From CAIKMD01 sp963729935 (GTDB lineage: Bacteria > Pseudomonadota > Alphaproteobacteria > ATCC43930 > CGMCC-115725): a DNA stretch of 64,000 nucleotides. The notes under the pieces were generated by a model that saw only the letters and a program-made list of their open reading frames with translations, searched no databases and was not told the origin of the DNA. Shown here piece by piece: positions 42,210 to 51,989 of this stretch. The position numbers and the translations under genes were made by a program. Numbering within the stretch: the first letter of the stretch is position 1; every line of letters begins with the position of its first letter. The stretch lies in assembly GCA_963729935.1 (NCBI GenBank), contig CAVSPW010000008.1, positions 1-64,000 of the forward strand, given 5' to 3'.

Positions 42210-42812
42210 CTAGGCAGCCGCCGCGACCGCGTCAAGGAGTTCGGTATTGTGTCCCCGGAAATCCGCGAGCGCCGCGCGGAAGAGCGCGCGATAGGCTTGC
42301 TGCCGCTCCCCTGCCGAGGCGCCGAGCGCGCGGTAAAGCGGGTGATCCCGCGCCAGCGGATCGTCGCTGCCATGGGCGTGCGCGGCGTAGCTCGACCAGC
42401 GATAGCCGCGCGGATGAGCGACCATCCGGGCGCGTACCGGGTTGAGCTCGATGTAGCGGCAACAGGCGAGGAAATAGGCCTCGCTGTCGATCGGCGCCGC
42501 GCGATAGCGGCCTTCCCACAAGGTGCCGGTGCGCCGATGGCGCGCATTGACGTATCGAACGTAGCGGCGCCCGAGCGATTGCATCAGGCGCGGCACGCTG
42601 TCGGCACGCTCGGGCGTCACGAGCAGATGGACGTGATTGGTCATCAGCACATAGGCATGGACGGCGCAGCCCTGCAGGGCGGCCGCCTCGGCGAGCCACT
42701 CGCGATAGCGCGCATAATCCTCGGCGTGGAGGAAAACCGGCGCGCGGTTATTGCCGCGCTGAATGATGTGGAGCGGCTGATCGGGCAAGAAATAGCGGCC
42801 AAGCCGGGCCAT
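42210..42812 (-). CDS. REP-associated tyrosine transposase (RAYT) 2
   Basis: This is a second, clearly different RAYT of 200 residues: MARLGRYFLPDQPLHIIQRG, the HUH motif in YVLMTNHVHLLVTPE, and the tyrosine in RYIELNPVRARMV. GGAGG precedes the ATG at 42812. Its last codons (RGHNTELLDA) are encoded by a REP-like sequence, a known habit of RAYT genes. It is not a direct duplicate of RAYT 1, so two RAYT lineages sit side by side. Confidence 0.9.
   Translation of the reverse strand: MARLGRYFLPDQPLHIIQRGNNRAPVFLHAEDYARYREWLAEAAALQGCAVHAYVLMTNHVHLLVTPERADSVPRLMQSLGRRYVRYVNARHRRTGTLWEGRYRAAPIDSEAYFLACCRYIELNPVRARMVAHPRGYRWSSYAAHAHGSDDPLARDHPLYRALGASAGERQQAYRALFRAALADFRGHNTELLDAVAAAA
42236..42263 (+). 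repeat. REP-like sequence inside the 3' end of RAYT 2
   Basis: GGAGTTCGGTATTGTGTCCC then CGGAAATC lies in the last codons of RAYT 2. It is inverted relative to the copies at 41436-41476 and 43106-43147. Confidence 0.6.
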
Positions 42813-42864
42813 CGATTCCTCCGTCTGACGGCGGGCGAAGACTACCGGCTGGCAGCCGAAAAAT

Positions 42865-43077
42865 CTACTCTGACCCCGATTCCCGGTGGAGCTCAACCGA
42901 ATTCCCGTCCTCAAACTCGATAGTGTAAAGAATTCCATGCGGAAATGCCTTGAGAAATTCGCCACTTCGTTCCGCCTCTATGCTTATTCCAACGACTGAC
43001 GCGAGTTCGCCAGGACGACATCGCGCGGGGGCGACCTGTTTGACCCTTACCGTATCGTTGTAGCTGAACGGTGCCAT
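42865..43077 (-). CDS. Small conserved protein (70 aa), SH3-like
   Basis: The product (MAPFSYNDTVRVKQVAPARC, RPGELASVVGISIEAERSGE, YTIEFEDGNSVELHRES) has the pattern of small beta-barrel proteins in which a short VRV strand and a G-x-VVGI strand precede YTIEFEDG. It is seen in many bacteria with no known role. GAGGATCGC precedes the ATG at 43077. It lies between RAYT 2 and a REP-like sequence. Confidence 0.65.
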   Translation of the reverse strand: MAPFSYNDTVRVKQVAPARCRPGELASVVGISIEAERSGEFLKAFPHGILYTIEFEDGNSVELHRESGSE

Positions 43078-43105
43078 AGCGATCCTCATTGATTTACTGG
43101 CAGAT

Positions 43106-43147
43106 GGAAATTACGGGGACATAAAAATTACGGAGACATAATACTGC
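43106..43147 (-). repeat. REP-like sequence, right of RAYT 2 (tandem pair)
   Basis: The minus strand reads TATTATGTCTCCGTAATTTT followed by TATGTCCCCGTAATTTCC, two units of the same motif. The orientation equals that at 41436-41476 and is opposite to that at 42236-42263. Confidence 0.6.
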
Positions 43148-43221
43148 ATTCGCCTCGGCATCGCCGCGATTGGTATGATGGCCCGGAATTCGAGCGGGCA
43201 CGAGCACAGCGCGAGGTACGA

Positions 43222-44043
43222 TTGGAAGCATTGAGTTTGACCGAGGCCGCTTGCGCGGTGCTGCTTGCGCGCGAGCCGCAAGAAAAAGTCGCGCTCTCGC
43301 ATCGCTTCGCCCAAGCTTGGCGCCAGGGCGCGATCGCGGCGATCGGCGCGGCGGCGCCGCCCGCGCGGCCGGCGCGGCCGGCGCTTCCCCTCTTGATGCC
43401 GCCGCGCGCGATGAAGCGGCGGCGCAGCGGCGGCTCGCTCGCCAACCGCATCGCGCTGCTGCATGCGATCGCGCATATCGAATTGAACGCGATCGATCTC
43501 GCCTGGGATCTGATCGCGCGTTTCGCCGGCTGCGATCTGCCGCGCGCTTTCTTCGACGATTGGGTCGCGGTGGCGGATGAAGAGGCCGCGCATCACGCGC
43601 TGGTCTCGAAACGCCTCGAGGCGCTCGGCGCCGCTTACGGCGATCTGCCGGCGCATGACGGGTTGTGGGAAGCCGCGCAGGCGACGGCGCATGATCTTCT
43701 GGCGCGGCTCGCGATCGTGCCGCTGGTGCTCGAGGCGCGCGGCCTCGACGTGACGCCGCCCATGATCGAGCGCATGCGACGCTATGGCGACGCGGACAGC
43801 GCCGCCGCGCTCACGGTGATCTACGAGGAAGAGGTCGGCCATGTCGGCTGCGGCCGGCGCTGGTTCGAATGGGAATGCGCGCGGCGCGGGATCGAGCCGG
43901 TGGCGGCCTATCGCGACCTCGTGCAGCGCCATTACCGCGGCGCGTTGAAACCGCCCTTCAACCATGCGGCGCGCGGCGCGGCCGGGTTCGCGGCGGCCTT
44001 TTACGAAGGGATCGAGCCCGCCGATTTCCGCGTCGGAGAGTGA
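43222..44043 (+). CDS. DUF455-family ferritin-like protein
   Basis: The 273-residue protein is a predicted ferritin-like four-helix protein of the DUF455 family. Conserved blocks are LLHAIAHIELNAIDLAWDLI, DWVAVADEEAAHHALVSKRL, LLARLAIVPLVLEARGLDVT and IYEEEVGHVGCGRRWFEWEC, with E/H residues in positions suited to a di-metal site. The function is unknown. The start is a TTG at 43222. Confidence 0.85.
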   Translation: MEALSLTEAACAVLLAREPQEKVALSHRFAQAWRQGAIAAIGAAAPPARPARPALPLLMPPRAMKRRRSGGSLANRIALLHAIAHIELNAIDLAWDLIARFAGCDLPRAFFDDWVAVADEEAAHHALVSKRLEALGAAYGDLPAHDGLWEAAQATAHDLLARLAIVPLVLEARGLDVTPPMIERMRRYGDADSAAALTVIYEEEVGHVGCGRRWFEWECARRGIEPVAAYRDLVQRHYRGALKPPFNHAARGAAGFAAAFYEGIEPADFRVGE

Positions 44044-44132
44044 CAAGAATGGGCTGTGCGCAGGAGCGCCGAACACATTAGAGTATCGAGCCTGTCGCCT
44101 TTCTCCGCGGGCGCTCCGAGGAACCGAATTCC

Positions 44133-47100
44133 GTGTGGCTTGTCAAAATCGCGCTGAGCCGGCCCTACACGTTCATCGTGCTGGCCTTGGCGATCTTCAT
44201 CATCAGCCCGATCGTGATCCTGCGGACGCCGGTCGACATCTTTCCGAACATCAACATTCCGGTCATTTCGGTGGCGTGGACCTATACCGGCCTCAACCCG
44301 GAAGAGATGGAGGGGCGGCTCACGACCGTGTTCGAGCGCGCGCTCACCACCACGGTCGACAACATCCAGCATATCGAGTTCGACGACCGTCAACGGCGTC
44401 GCGATCGTCAAAGTGTTCCTCCAGCCGACGGCAAGCCTCGAGACCGCCAACGCCCAAGTGACCGCGATCTCGCAGACCTTGCTGCGCGGCCTGCCGCCCG
44501 GCACGCAGCCGCCGCTGATCATCAATTACAGCGCCTCGAGCGTGCCGGTGCTCCAGCTCGGCCTTTCCGGCAAGGGATTGTCGGAGCAGCAGCTCTTCGA
44601 TCTCGGGGTCAATTTCCTGCGCACCCAGCTCGTCACGGTTCCGGGCGCGGTCATTCCGTTTCCCTTCGGCGGCAAGCAGCGCCAGGCGATGATCTATCTC
44701 CGGCCCGACCTCTTGCTCTCGAAAGGCTTGACGCCGGCCGACGTGCTCACCGCGGTCACCAACCAGAATCTGGTGCTGCCCTCGGGCACGGCCAAGATCG
44801 GCACGTTCGAATACGATGCGCGGCTCAACGCCGCCCCGCGCACCATCTCCGAGCTCAACGACATCCCGATCAAGGTGGTCGGCAATTCGACGATCTATCT
44901 GCGCGACGTCGCCACCGTCAGCGACGGGTTCCCGCCGCAGACCAACATCGTGCGCCAGGACGGCCAGCGCGGCGTGATGTTCAGCATCCTCAAGGCCGGG
45001 ACGGCCTCGACGATCGACGTCGTGAACGGGATCCGCGCGCTCATTCCGCGCGTGCTCGAGACCCTGCCGCCCGCGCTCAAGGTCACGCCTTTCGACGACC
45101 AATCGATCTTCGTCAGCGCCGCGGTGTCGGGCGTCATTCGCGAGGCTGTCATCGCGACGGCGCTGACCGCGCTGATGATCCTCATCTTCCTGGGCAGCTG
45201 GCGCAGCACGCTCATCATCGCGATTTCCATCCCGCTCTCGATCCTGGGCGCGGTGATCGTACTCGGCTTTCTCGGCCAGACCATCAACATCATGACCTTG
45301 GGCGGGCTGGCGCTCGCCGTCGGCATTCTCGTCGACAACGCGACGGTGACGATCGAGAACATCGAGCGCCACATCGCGGAATCGACCGATCTCCACACCG
45401 CCATTCTCGAGGGCGCGGCGCAGATCGCCGTGCCGTCGCTCGTCGCGACCTTGTCCATCTGCGTCGTCTTCCTGCCGATGTTCTTCCTCAACGGCGTCGC
45501 GAAATATCTCTTCGTGCCGCTCGCCGAGGCGGTCGTACTCGCGATGCTGTGGTCCTATCTGCTGTCGCGCACCCTCGTCGCGACGCTCGCCATGTATCTC
45601 CTGCGGCTCCACGTCCGTGACGCCCCGCCCTCGCGCAACCCGCTGGTGCGGGCGCAGCAGGGCTTCGAGCGCGGCTTCAATGCTTTTCGCGCCTGGTATC
45701 ACGACCTCCTCATCGTGCTCGTCGCCCGCCGCGCGGTCTTCATCCCCGCCTTCTTCGCCGCCTGCCTCGCGACCTTCCTGCTGGTGCCGCTGCTCGGCCA
45801 GGATTTCTTCCCGAGCACCGATAACGGCCAGATGATCCTCCATCTCCGCGCGAGATCGGGAACGCGCATCGAGGAGACCGCCAAGCTCACCGACCAAGTC
45901 GAGGATTTCCTCCGCCGCAAGCTGCCGCGCGGCGAGATCGCGAGCATTCTCGACAATATCGGCCTGCCCTACAGCATCATCAATTTCATGTACTCGACCT
46001 CGGGCCTCATCGGCGCGGGCGACGCCGACATCATGATCGCGTTGAAGGAGGACCACCGGCCGACCGCGGAATATGTGCGCCTGTTGCGCAACGCGTTGCC
46101 GCGGGCCTTTCCCGGCGTCACCTTCTATTTCCTGCCCGCCGACATCGTGAGCCAGATCCTGAATTTCGGCATCCCCTCGCCGATCGACATTCAGGTCGAC
46201 GGCACCGACCTCGACGGCAACCGGCAGGTCGCGGACAAGATGCTGGCCGAGCTGCGCCAGGTGCCGGGTATCGTCGATGCGCGCATCCAGCAGGCCTTCG
46301 ATTACCCCGCGCTGAACATCGCGGTCGATCGCATCAAGGCGGCGCAAAGCGGCCTGACCGAACGCGACGTGGCGACGAGCGTGCTCAACATCCTGAGCGG
46401 CAGCAATCAGGTCACGCCGATGTTCTTCCTGGACCGGCAGAACGGCGTGAACTACAGCCTCACCGCGCGGGCGCCGCAATACGACATTCAGTCGCTGCAG
46501 AACATCGCGAATATCCCGGTGAGCGCGGATGGCGGCCGCTCCAACCAGATTCTCGGCAATGTGGCGACGATCGACCGCGCGAGCGAGATGTCGGTCATCT
46601 CGCATTACAACATCCGCCGCGTCGTCGACATCTATGCCTCGGTCCAGGATCGCGACCTGGGCGCGGTCGGCCGCGACGTCGCGCGCATCGTCGACGCCAA
46701 TCGGCCGCAGCTGCCGCGCGGCAGCTTCGTGACCGTGCGCGGGCAGATCGATACGATGCGCGGCTCCTACGTCAACCTGCTCGAGGGCCTCGCTTTCTCG
46801 ATCGTGCTGGTCTATCTGTTGATCGTCGTGAACTTCCAATCCTGGCTCGACCCGTTCATCATCATCACGGCGCTCCCCGCGGCGCTCGCGGGCATCGTGC
46901 TGTTTCTGTTCTTCACGCAGACGAGCCTGAGCGTGCCGGCCCTGATGGGCGCCATCATGTGCATGGGCGTCGCCACCGCGAACAGCATCCTGGTCGTCTC
47001 CTTCGCGCGCGAGCGGCTCGCGGCGCATGGCGACGCGATCAGGGCGGCGATCGAGGCGGCCTTCACCCGGCTTCGCCCGGTGCTCATGACCTCGCTCGCC

Positions 47101-47283
47101 ATGATCATCGGCATGATTCCGATGGCCTTGGGGCTCGGCGAGGGCGGCGAGGAGAACGCGCCCCTGGGCCGCGCCGTGATCGGCGGGCTGCTCCTCGCCA
47201 CGGTGGCGACCTTGGTGTTCGTGCCTTGCGTGTTCAGCCTGCTGCATCAGCGCAAGACGGCGAACGCGCCGGAGGCCGGCTGA
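44133..47283 (+). CDS. RND-family efflux permease (frameshifted near 5' end)
   Basis: This is a 1049-residue proton-driven RND exporter with 12 TM segments. A GTG start gives MWLVKIALSRPYTFIVLALA. The TM4 motif reads GILVDNATVTIENIERH (Asp-Asn where AcrB has Asp-Asp). The C-terminal half repeats the fold (ALPAALAGIVLFLFFTQTSL, later SLAMIIGMIPMALGLGEGGE). An extra T at 44379-44380 breaks the frame after NIQHIE. Removing it gives STTVNGVAIVKVFLQPTASL and one ORF. The fusion-protein gene overlaps its stop (TGATG). No outer-membrane factor is next to it. The substrate is unknown. Confidence 0.9.
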
Positions 47284-48452
47284 TGGCCGCGAACGGCGCG
47301 CCCTTCTCCCGCTTCGGCATGATCGCCATCGCGATCGTCGTGCTTGCCCTGGGCGTCGGGATCTATCGCGGCATTCGCGGCCGGGCCGCCGCCGAAGCCG
47401 CCTTGACGCATGCCACCGAAGAAGCGGCGGTGCCGAGCGTCGAGGTGATCCATCCCGAAGGCAATCCGCCCGACCAGAAGCTCGTGCTTCCCGGCAATGT
47501 CCAGGCCTTCGAGGACACGCCGATCTATGCCCGCACCAGCGGCTATCTGCAGCGCTGGCATTTCGACATCGGCGCCCATGTGAAGCGCGGCGATCTCCTC
47601 GCCGAGATCGAAACGCCCGAGCTCGACGAGCAATTGCGCCAGGCGCGCGCCGATCTCGAAACCGCGCAAGCCAATCTCACCTTGGCGGAGAGCACGTGGA
47701 AGCGCAATCAGAGCCTGTTCAAGGGCGGCTGGGTTTCCGGCCAGGCGCGCGACACCGCCCTCGGCAGCTACAACGCGGACAAGACGATCGTTGCCTCGAA
47801 GGAAGCCGACGTGAAGCGCCTCGCGCAGATGCAAGCTTACGAGAAAGTCTACGCACCCTTCGACGGCATCATCACCGCCCGCAATACCGATCGGGGCGCG
47901 CTGATCGACGCCGGCGCCAACGCCTCGGCGCGCGCGCTGTTCCGCCTGTCGTCGATCGCCAAGGTGCGCATCTTCACGGCCGTTCCCGAGATCGATACCC
48001 GCTCGGTTCACACCGGCGCCGATGCGAGCGTCACCCTGGACGAATATCCGGATGTGTCCTTCCGCGGCACGATCGTGCGCAGCACCAATGCCATCGACCC
48101 GGTCTCGCGCACCTTGACGGTCGAGATCGATGTCGACAATCCGGACGGCAAGCTGCTGCCCGGCGCCTATGCTTTCGTGCATCTCACCCTGTCGGGGGAT
48201 GGGCGTTCGGGCGGCGTCACGGTGCCGGCCGAGGCCTTGATCTTCCGCAAGGAAGGCCCGCGCGTGGCGCTCGTCCGCGACGGACGCGCGCATCTCGTTC
48301 CGATCGCCATCGGCCGCGACTACGGCAACAAGGTCGAGGTCGTCTCGGGCCTGGCGCCGAGCGATGCCGTGATCCTCGATCCGTCGGATTCGCTCATCGA
48401 AGGCGCGGCGGTTGACGCCCGGCCGGAAGCCCTGGTCGGATCGAGCAAATAG
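47283..48452 (+). CDS. RND efflux periplasmic adaptor (membrane fusion protein)
   Basis: The 389-residue HlyD/AcrA-like adaptor has an N-terminal membrane anchor (GMIAIAIVVLALGVGIYRGI), a lipoyl-like region (GYLQRWHFDIGAHVKRGDLL), a coiled-coil hairpin around residues 110-165, and beta-barrel parts ending PAEALIFRKEGPRVALVRDG. It bridges the preceding permease to an outer-membrane channel encoded elsewhere. The ATG overlaps the permease stop by one base. Placing the adaptor after the pump reverses the commoner order. Confidence 0.92.
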   Translation: MAANGAPFSRFGMIAIAIVVLALGVGIYRGIRGRAAAEAALTHATEEAAVPSVEVIHPEGNPPDQKLVLPGNVQAFEDTPIYARTSGYLQRWHFDIGAHVKRGDLLAEIETPELDEQLRQARADLETAQANLTLAESTWKRNQSLFKGGWVSGQARDTALGSYNADKTIVASKEADVKRLAQMQAYEKVYAPFDGIITARNTDRGALIDAGANASARALFRLSSIAKVRIFTAVPEIDTRSVHTGADASVTLDEYPDVSFRGTIVRSTNAIDPVSRTLTVEIDVDNPDGKLLPGAYAFVHLTLSGDGRSGGVTVPAEALIFRKEGPRVALVRDGRAHLVPIAIGRDYGNKVEVVSGLAPSDAVILDPSDSLIEGAAVDARPEALVGSSK

Positions 48453-48536
48453 CACGCGCGCGCGCCGCGCGACCGATGATTCCCGGTTTCACGACGATGA
48501 CGGCGCGGTAGTATCGCCCTCCGGGGAGGAACCAGC

Positions 48537-49568
48537 ATGGCGGGCGAGAAGAACATCCAGATCCTTCTGGCGGCGCGGCCGCAAGGCGCGCCCAAGGATA
48601 GCGATTTCAAGCTGATCGAAACGCCGGTGCCGGAGCCGGGCGCGGGCGAGATGCTGTTGCGCGTCGTCTATCTGGGCCTCGACCCGGTCATCCGGCTGCG
48701 CATGAATGCGGGCTCCTATTGGCCGGCTTTCGAGCTCGGCAAGCCCTTGGGCGCGCGCGTCGTCTGCGCGGTGGCGAAAACGAACCTGCCCGAGTTCCAG
48801 GAAGGCGATCTCGTCGTCACTGCCGGCATCTGGGCGAATTACATGATCTCGAACGGCAAGGGGCTCGACGGCAAGCCGCTGCCGAAGCTCGATCCCGCGC
48901 GCGGCCCGGTCACCCTGCCGCTGCATGTGCTCGGCATCACCGGCTTGACCGCCTATTGCGGGCTCCTCGAGATCGGGCAGCCCAAGCCGGGCGAGACCGT
49001 GCTGGTCTCGGGCGCCTCGGGCGCGGTCGGCTCGATGGCCGGGCAGATCGCCAAGATCAAGGGCTGCCGCGTCGTCGGCATCGCGGGCGGCGCGGCGAAA
49101 TGCGCCTTTCTTGAAAAAGAGCTCGGCTTCGACAAGGCGGTCGATTACAAGCGCGCGGATTTCGGAGACGCGCTCAAAGCCGCGCTGCCCCAAGGCATCG
49201 ACGTCTATTTCGAGAATGTCGGGGGCGCCGTGTTCGACGCGGCCTTCCCGCTCCTCAACCGGCATGCGCGCGTGACCGTATGCGGCACGGTCTCGGAATA
49301 CAACGTCACCGAGCGCGCGGTGGTGCCGGACAAGATCCCGGCGCTCCTGCTGGCGACCTTGGGCAAGCGGCTCACCCTGCGCGGCTTCGTCATCAGCGAC
49401 TGGTTCTCGAAGATGCCCGACTTCCTGCGCGACGCGGGTCAATGGGTGCGCGAAGGCAAGATCAAATACCGCGAGGAATTCGTCGACGGGCTGGAGCGCG
49501 CGCCCGCCGCCTTCCAGGCGATGCTGAAGGCCGAGAATTTCGGCAAGGTGATCGTCAAGCTCGGCTGA
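48537..49568 (+). CDS. NADP-dependent MDR oxidoreductase (CurA/LTB4 dehydrogenase type)
   Basis: The 343-residue zinc-free medium-chain reductase has LDPVIRLRMNAGSYWPAFEL, LHVLGITGLTAYCGLLEIGQ, the NADP site VLVSGASGAVGSMAGQIAKI, IDVYFENVGGAVFDAAFPLL, and the end EGKIKYREEFVDGLERAPAA. These match the prostaglandin-reductase/CurA group that reduces alpha,beta-unsaturated carbonyls. GGGGAGG precedes the ATG. It stands alone. Confidence 0.92.
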   Translation: MAGEKNIQILLAARPQGAPKDSDFKLIETPVPEPGAGEMLLRVVYLGLDPVIRLRMNAGSYWPAFELGKPLGARVVCAVAKTNLPEFQEGDLVVTAGIWANYMISNGKGLDGKPLPKLDPARGPVTLPLHVLGITGLTAYCGLLEIGQPKPGETVLVSGASGAVGSMAGQIAKIKGCRVVGIAGGAAKCAFLEKELGFDKAVDYKRADFGDALKAALPQGIDVYFENVGGAVFDAAFPLLNRHARVTVCGTVSEYNVTERAVVPDKIPALLLATLGKRLTLRGFVISDWFSKMPDFLRDAGQWVREGKIKYREEFVDGLERAPAAFQAMLKAENFGKVIVKLG

Positions 49569-49750
49569 GAGCCGGCGAAGCGGCGATAGCTGCGCCGCCG
49601 CTTTTCGAATTGCGGTTACCGCAGCGCGACGCACAGATTTATACCCGCTGCCCGCCATCGGGCATGCCGGTTTAACGCAACCGAAATGCCGGCGCTCTTA
49701 TAAGAAGCGTCATTGCGCGGATGCGCGGGTCTTTTTCCCTGGGACGTGGC

Positions 49751-51250
49751 ATGTCGAATAATTTTTCCCCGAACCCTCTCGGCCGGTCGTTCGGCCGGCG
49801 CGATCCCAATACGGTTTCACCGCCCGGTCCCACCGGGATCTCGCTCGAGGAGAACGCGATCATCCAGAGCCTGATGTCGCGCACGCGGAGCATAGCCGAC
49901 GCCATTCAGGAAACCGGCCAAAGAAAACCGCGCGCGGCGGCACCGAAGCCGCGCCGCCGCAAGCTCGACCGCGAGACCAGCGCAACGGCCGACCGCAGCC
50001 GCGTCGTCGTCGCGGTACGCCGCGCGCAGACCAGCGTTCTGAAAAAACTCGACACGGAAGCACTCAGTAAATTGTCGCGCGGCGAACTCGCCGACCAGCT
50101 CGGGCCGCTCGTCGCGGAAACGCTCGCCGACCACGCGCTGAAACTGAACCAGGTCGAGCAGCGCGATTTCGTCACCTTGCTCGTCAACGACATGATAGGC
50201 CTGGGGCCGCTGGAATCCCTTTTGGCCGACGACAGCGTCACCGATATCATGGTCAACGGCGCTGCCCAGGTCTATGTCGAGCGCGGCGGCCTGCTCGAGC
50301 TGACGGAAATCGCTTTTCGCGACAACGACCATGTCATGGGAATCGCGAACCGCATCGCGCACCTCGTCGGCCGCCGCATCGACGAGACCTCGCCCTGCGT
50401 AGACGCCCGCCTGGCCGATGGAAGCCGCGTTCACGTCATCGCCCCGCCGCTCGCCCTGAAAGGGCCGACGATCTCGATCCGGAAGTTTTCGAAAGCCGCC
50501 ATCACCTTGGAGCAGATGACGAAGCAGCGGAATCTTTCCGCGGCGATGGCCGGTTTGCTGAGCATCGCGGCGCGTTCGCGCCTGAATATTCTCATTTCCG
50601 GCGGCACCGGCTCGGGCAAGACGACTCTCTTGAACGCCCTCTCGCAGTTGATCGATCCCGGCGAAAGGATCATCACGATCGAGGACGCCGCCGAGCTTCG
50701 TCTGCAGCAGCCGCATGTAGTGCCGCTCGAGACGCGCATGACGAATCTCGAGGGCAAGGGCGAGGTAACCATTCGTGAACTGGTGCGCAATGCGCTGCGG
50801 ATGCGGCCCGACCGAATCATCCTCGGCGAGATTCGCGGACCCGAAGCGCTCGACATGCTGCAGGCGATGAATACGGGCCATGACGGCTCGCTTTGCACCA
50901 TTCATGCAAACAAGCCGCGCGACGCGCTCACCCGCCTCGAAAATATGGTGGTGATGGGAGGGGTAGGTATGCCCGCCAAGGTCCTACGTGCGCAGATTGC
51001 GAGCGCCGTGAACCTGATCGTCCAGGTCGCGCGCATGCGGGATGGCGTCCGTCGGATCACCCATATTGCGGAACTCACCGGGATGGAAGGCGACGTCATC
51101 ATGATGCACGACCTCTTCACCTTCGAATTCGAAGAGCTGTCCGATGGCGCGATCCGAGGGCGCTTCGCGGGGAGCGGATTGCGCCCGCATTTCACGCCCC
51201 GGGCACAGCATTATGGACTCGATAAGCTCCTGATCGAGGCTATGACCTGA
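49751..51250 (+). CDS. cpaF: CpaF-type secretion ATPase (orphan)
   Basis: CpaF powers assembly of Tad/Flp pili. The 499-residue protein has a variable basic N-terminus, DMIGLGPLESLLADDSVTDI and MVNGAAQVYVE, Walker A ILISGGTGSGKTTLLNALSQ, ITIEDAAELRLQQPHVVPLE, Walker B-like RPDRIILGEIRGPEALDMLQ and TIHANKPRDALTRLENMV. The usual neighbours (cpaB, C, E, tadB, C, pilin) are absent, so it is an orphan or belongs to a split locus. An alternative ATG lies 10 codons upstream at 49721. Confidence 0.92.
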   Translation: MSNNFSPNPLGRSFGRRDPNTVSPPGPTGISLEENAIIQSLMSRTRSIADAIQETGQRKPRAAAPKPRRRKLDRETSATADRSRVVVAVRRAQTSVLKKLDTEALSKLSRGELADQLGPLVAETLADHALKLNQVEQRDFVTLLVNDMIGLGPLESLLADDSVTDIMVNGAAQVYVERGGLLELTEIAFRDNDHVMGIANRIAHLVGRRIDETSPCVDARLADGSRVHVIAPPLALKGPTISIRKFSKAAITLEQMTKQRNLSAAMAGLLSIAARSRLNILISGGTGSGKTTLLNALSQLIDPGERIITIEDAAELRLQQPHVVPLETRMTNLEGKGEVTIRELVRNALRMRPDRIILGEIRGPEALDMLQAMNTGHDGSLCTIHANKPRDALTRLENMVVMGGVGMPAKVLRAQIASAVNLIVQVARMRDGVRRITHIAELTGMEGDVIMMHDLFTFEFEELSDGAIRGRFAGSGLRPHFTPRAQHYGLDKLLIEAMT

Positions 51251-51337
51251 CCTCGCCGGCGCCGCTGTTCCGGATCGGCCGCGCGGACATCGACTAGCCC
51301 GGCGCGGCTATCCTTCGCGCCGGACGGCTCCCGCCGG

Positions 51338-51460
51338 TCAGGCCGATTTGCGCCAGGGCAGCAGCATCGAGACGCGGCTCCGGTAGCGGCGGTATTCGTC
51401 GCCCAACACCTCGATCAGATCGCGCTCTCACAGCGCGATGCCGTGTCGCCGGAATTCATC
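51338..51460 (-). pseudogene. C-terminal relic of an isoprenylcysteine-methyltransferase-like gene
   Basis: The minus strand reads HGIAL, a TGA stop, then ERDLIEVLGDEYRRYRSRVS and MLLPWRKSA with a final stop. This matches the end of ICMT/PEMT-like membrane methyltransferases (G-I-x-L-E-E-R-D-L...Y-R-x-Y-R...P-M-L-L-P). The in-frame TGA and the absence of the membrane-spanning part show that it is a decayed remnant. Confidence 0.55.
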
Positions 51461-51479
51461 GTGAAGCGGCGCGCAGCGC

Positions 51480-51513
51480 GGCTCGGCTTGCGCGAGCGGA
51501 TTCCGGCTTCTGG
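51480..51513 (+). repeat. Partial third copy of the dispersed intergenic repeat
   Basis: GCTCGGCTTGCGCGAGCGGA then TTCCGGCTTC resembles the core of copies A (12.84 kb) and B (22.0 kb). The outer parts are not recognisable. The same gap (51251-51602) contains no intact gene. Confidence 0.35.
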
Positions 51514-51602
51514 CGCGTGCAGGACATCGCGCTCCGGGGTTCGGACGATCCCTCAGACCCGGCGCCCAGCAAGATCTTCTCACTGGGCGCCGGTCACTGA
51601 GT

Positions 51603-51989
51603 CTAGCCCCTCGTCTTTTCGATCATGTGGTTGATGACGCGGCTGTGCTCGTTCTGAGGGCTGAACATGACGATCTCCGCGTCGGCGTCGACCCTGACAT
51701 TATGCCCGGGCGGCCAGTAGAACAGGTCATTGGCGCCGACGGTCTCCTCCTTGCCGGCGGCGTCGGTCGTGGTGATCCGGCCGCGCAGCACGAAGCCCCA
51801 ATGGGGACATTGACAGAGGTTTCCTTCCAGGCCCTGAAAGAGCGGGGCGGTCTCCACGCCCGTCGCAAGCGTGAAATACTCGCCGCTGATCTTGCCCAGC
51901 CCCTTCGCATCGCCAAAATCCATACGCTGACGGATGATGGCGCCGGGAATCTGCATCTTGATGGCCACGTCGTCCTTTGCAATTCGCAT
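51603..51989 (-). CDS. Cupin-domain protein
   Basis: The 128-residue protein starts MRIAKDDVAIKMQIPGAIIR behind AGGAGAAGGATC. It has a single cupin barrel, with CPHWGFVLRGRITTTDAAGK and YWPPGHNVRVDADAEIVMFS as the two conserved motifs. Only part of the usual His/Glu metal set is visible (H63, H96). Small cupins of this type may bind a metabolite or stabilise another enzyme. The function is unknown. A methyltransferase gene lies upstream on the same strand. Confidence 0.78.
   Translation of the reverse strand: MRIAKDDVAIKMQIPGAIIRQRMDFGDAKGLGKISGEYFTLATGVETAPLFQGLEGNLCQCPHWGFVLRGRITTTDAAGKEETVGANDLFYWPPGHNVRVDADAEIVMFSPQNEHSRVINHMIEKTRG

Noticed and set aside
44344..47247. A 967-residue open frame opposite the RND permease
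   Set aside because: Low-complexity Arg/Glu/His-rich antisense translation; the permease on the other strand is unmistakable.
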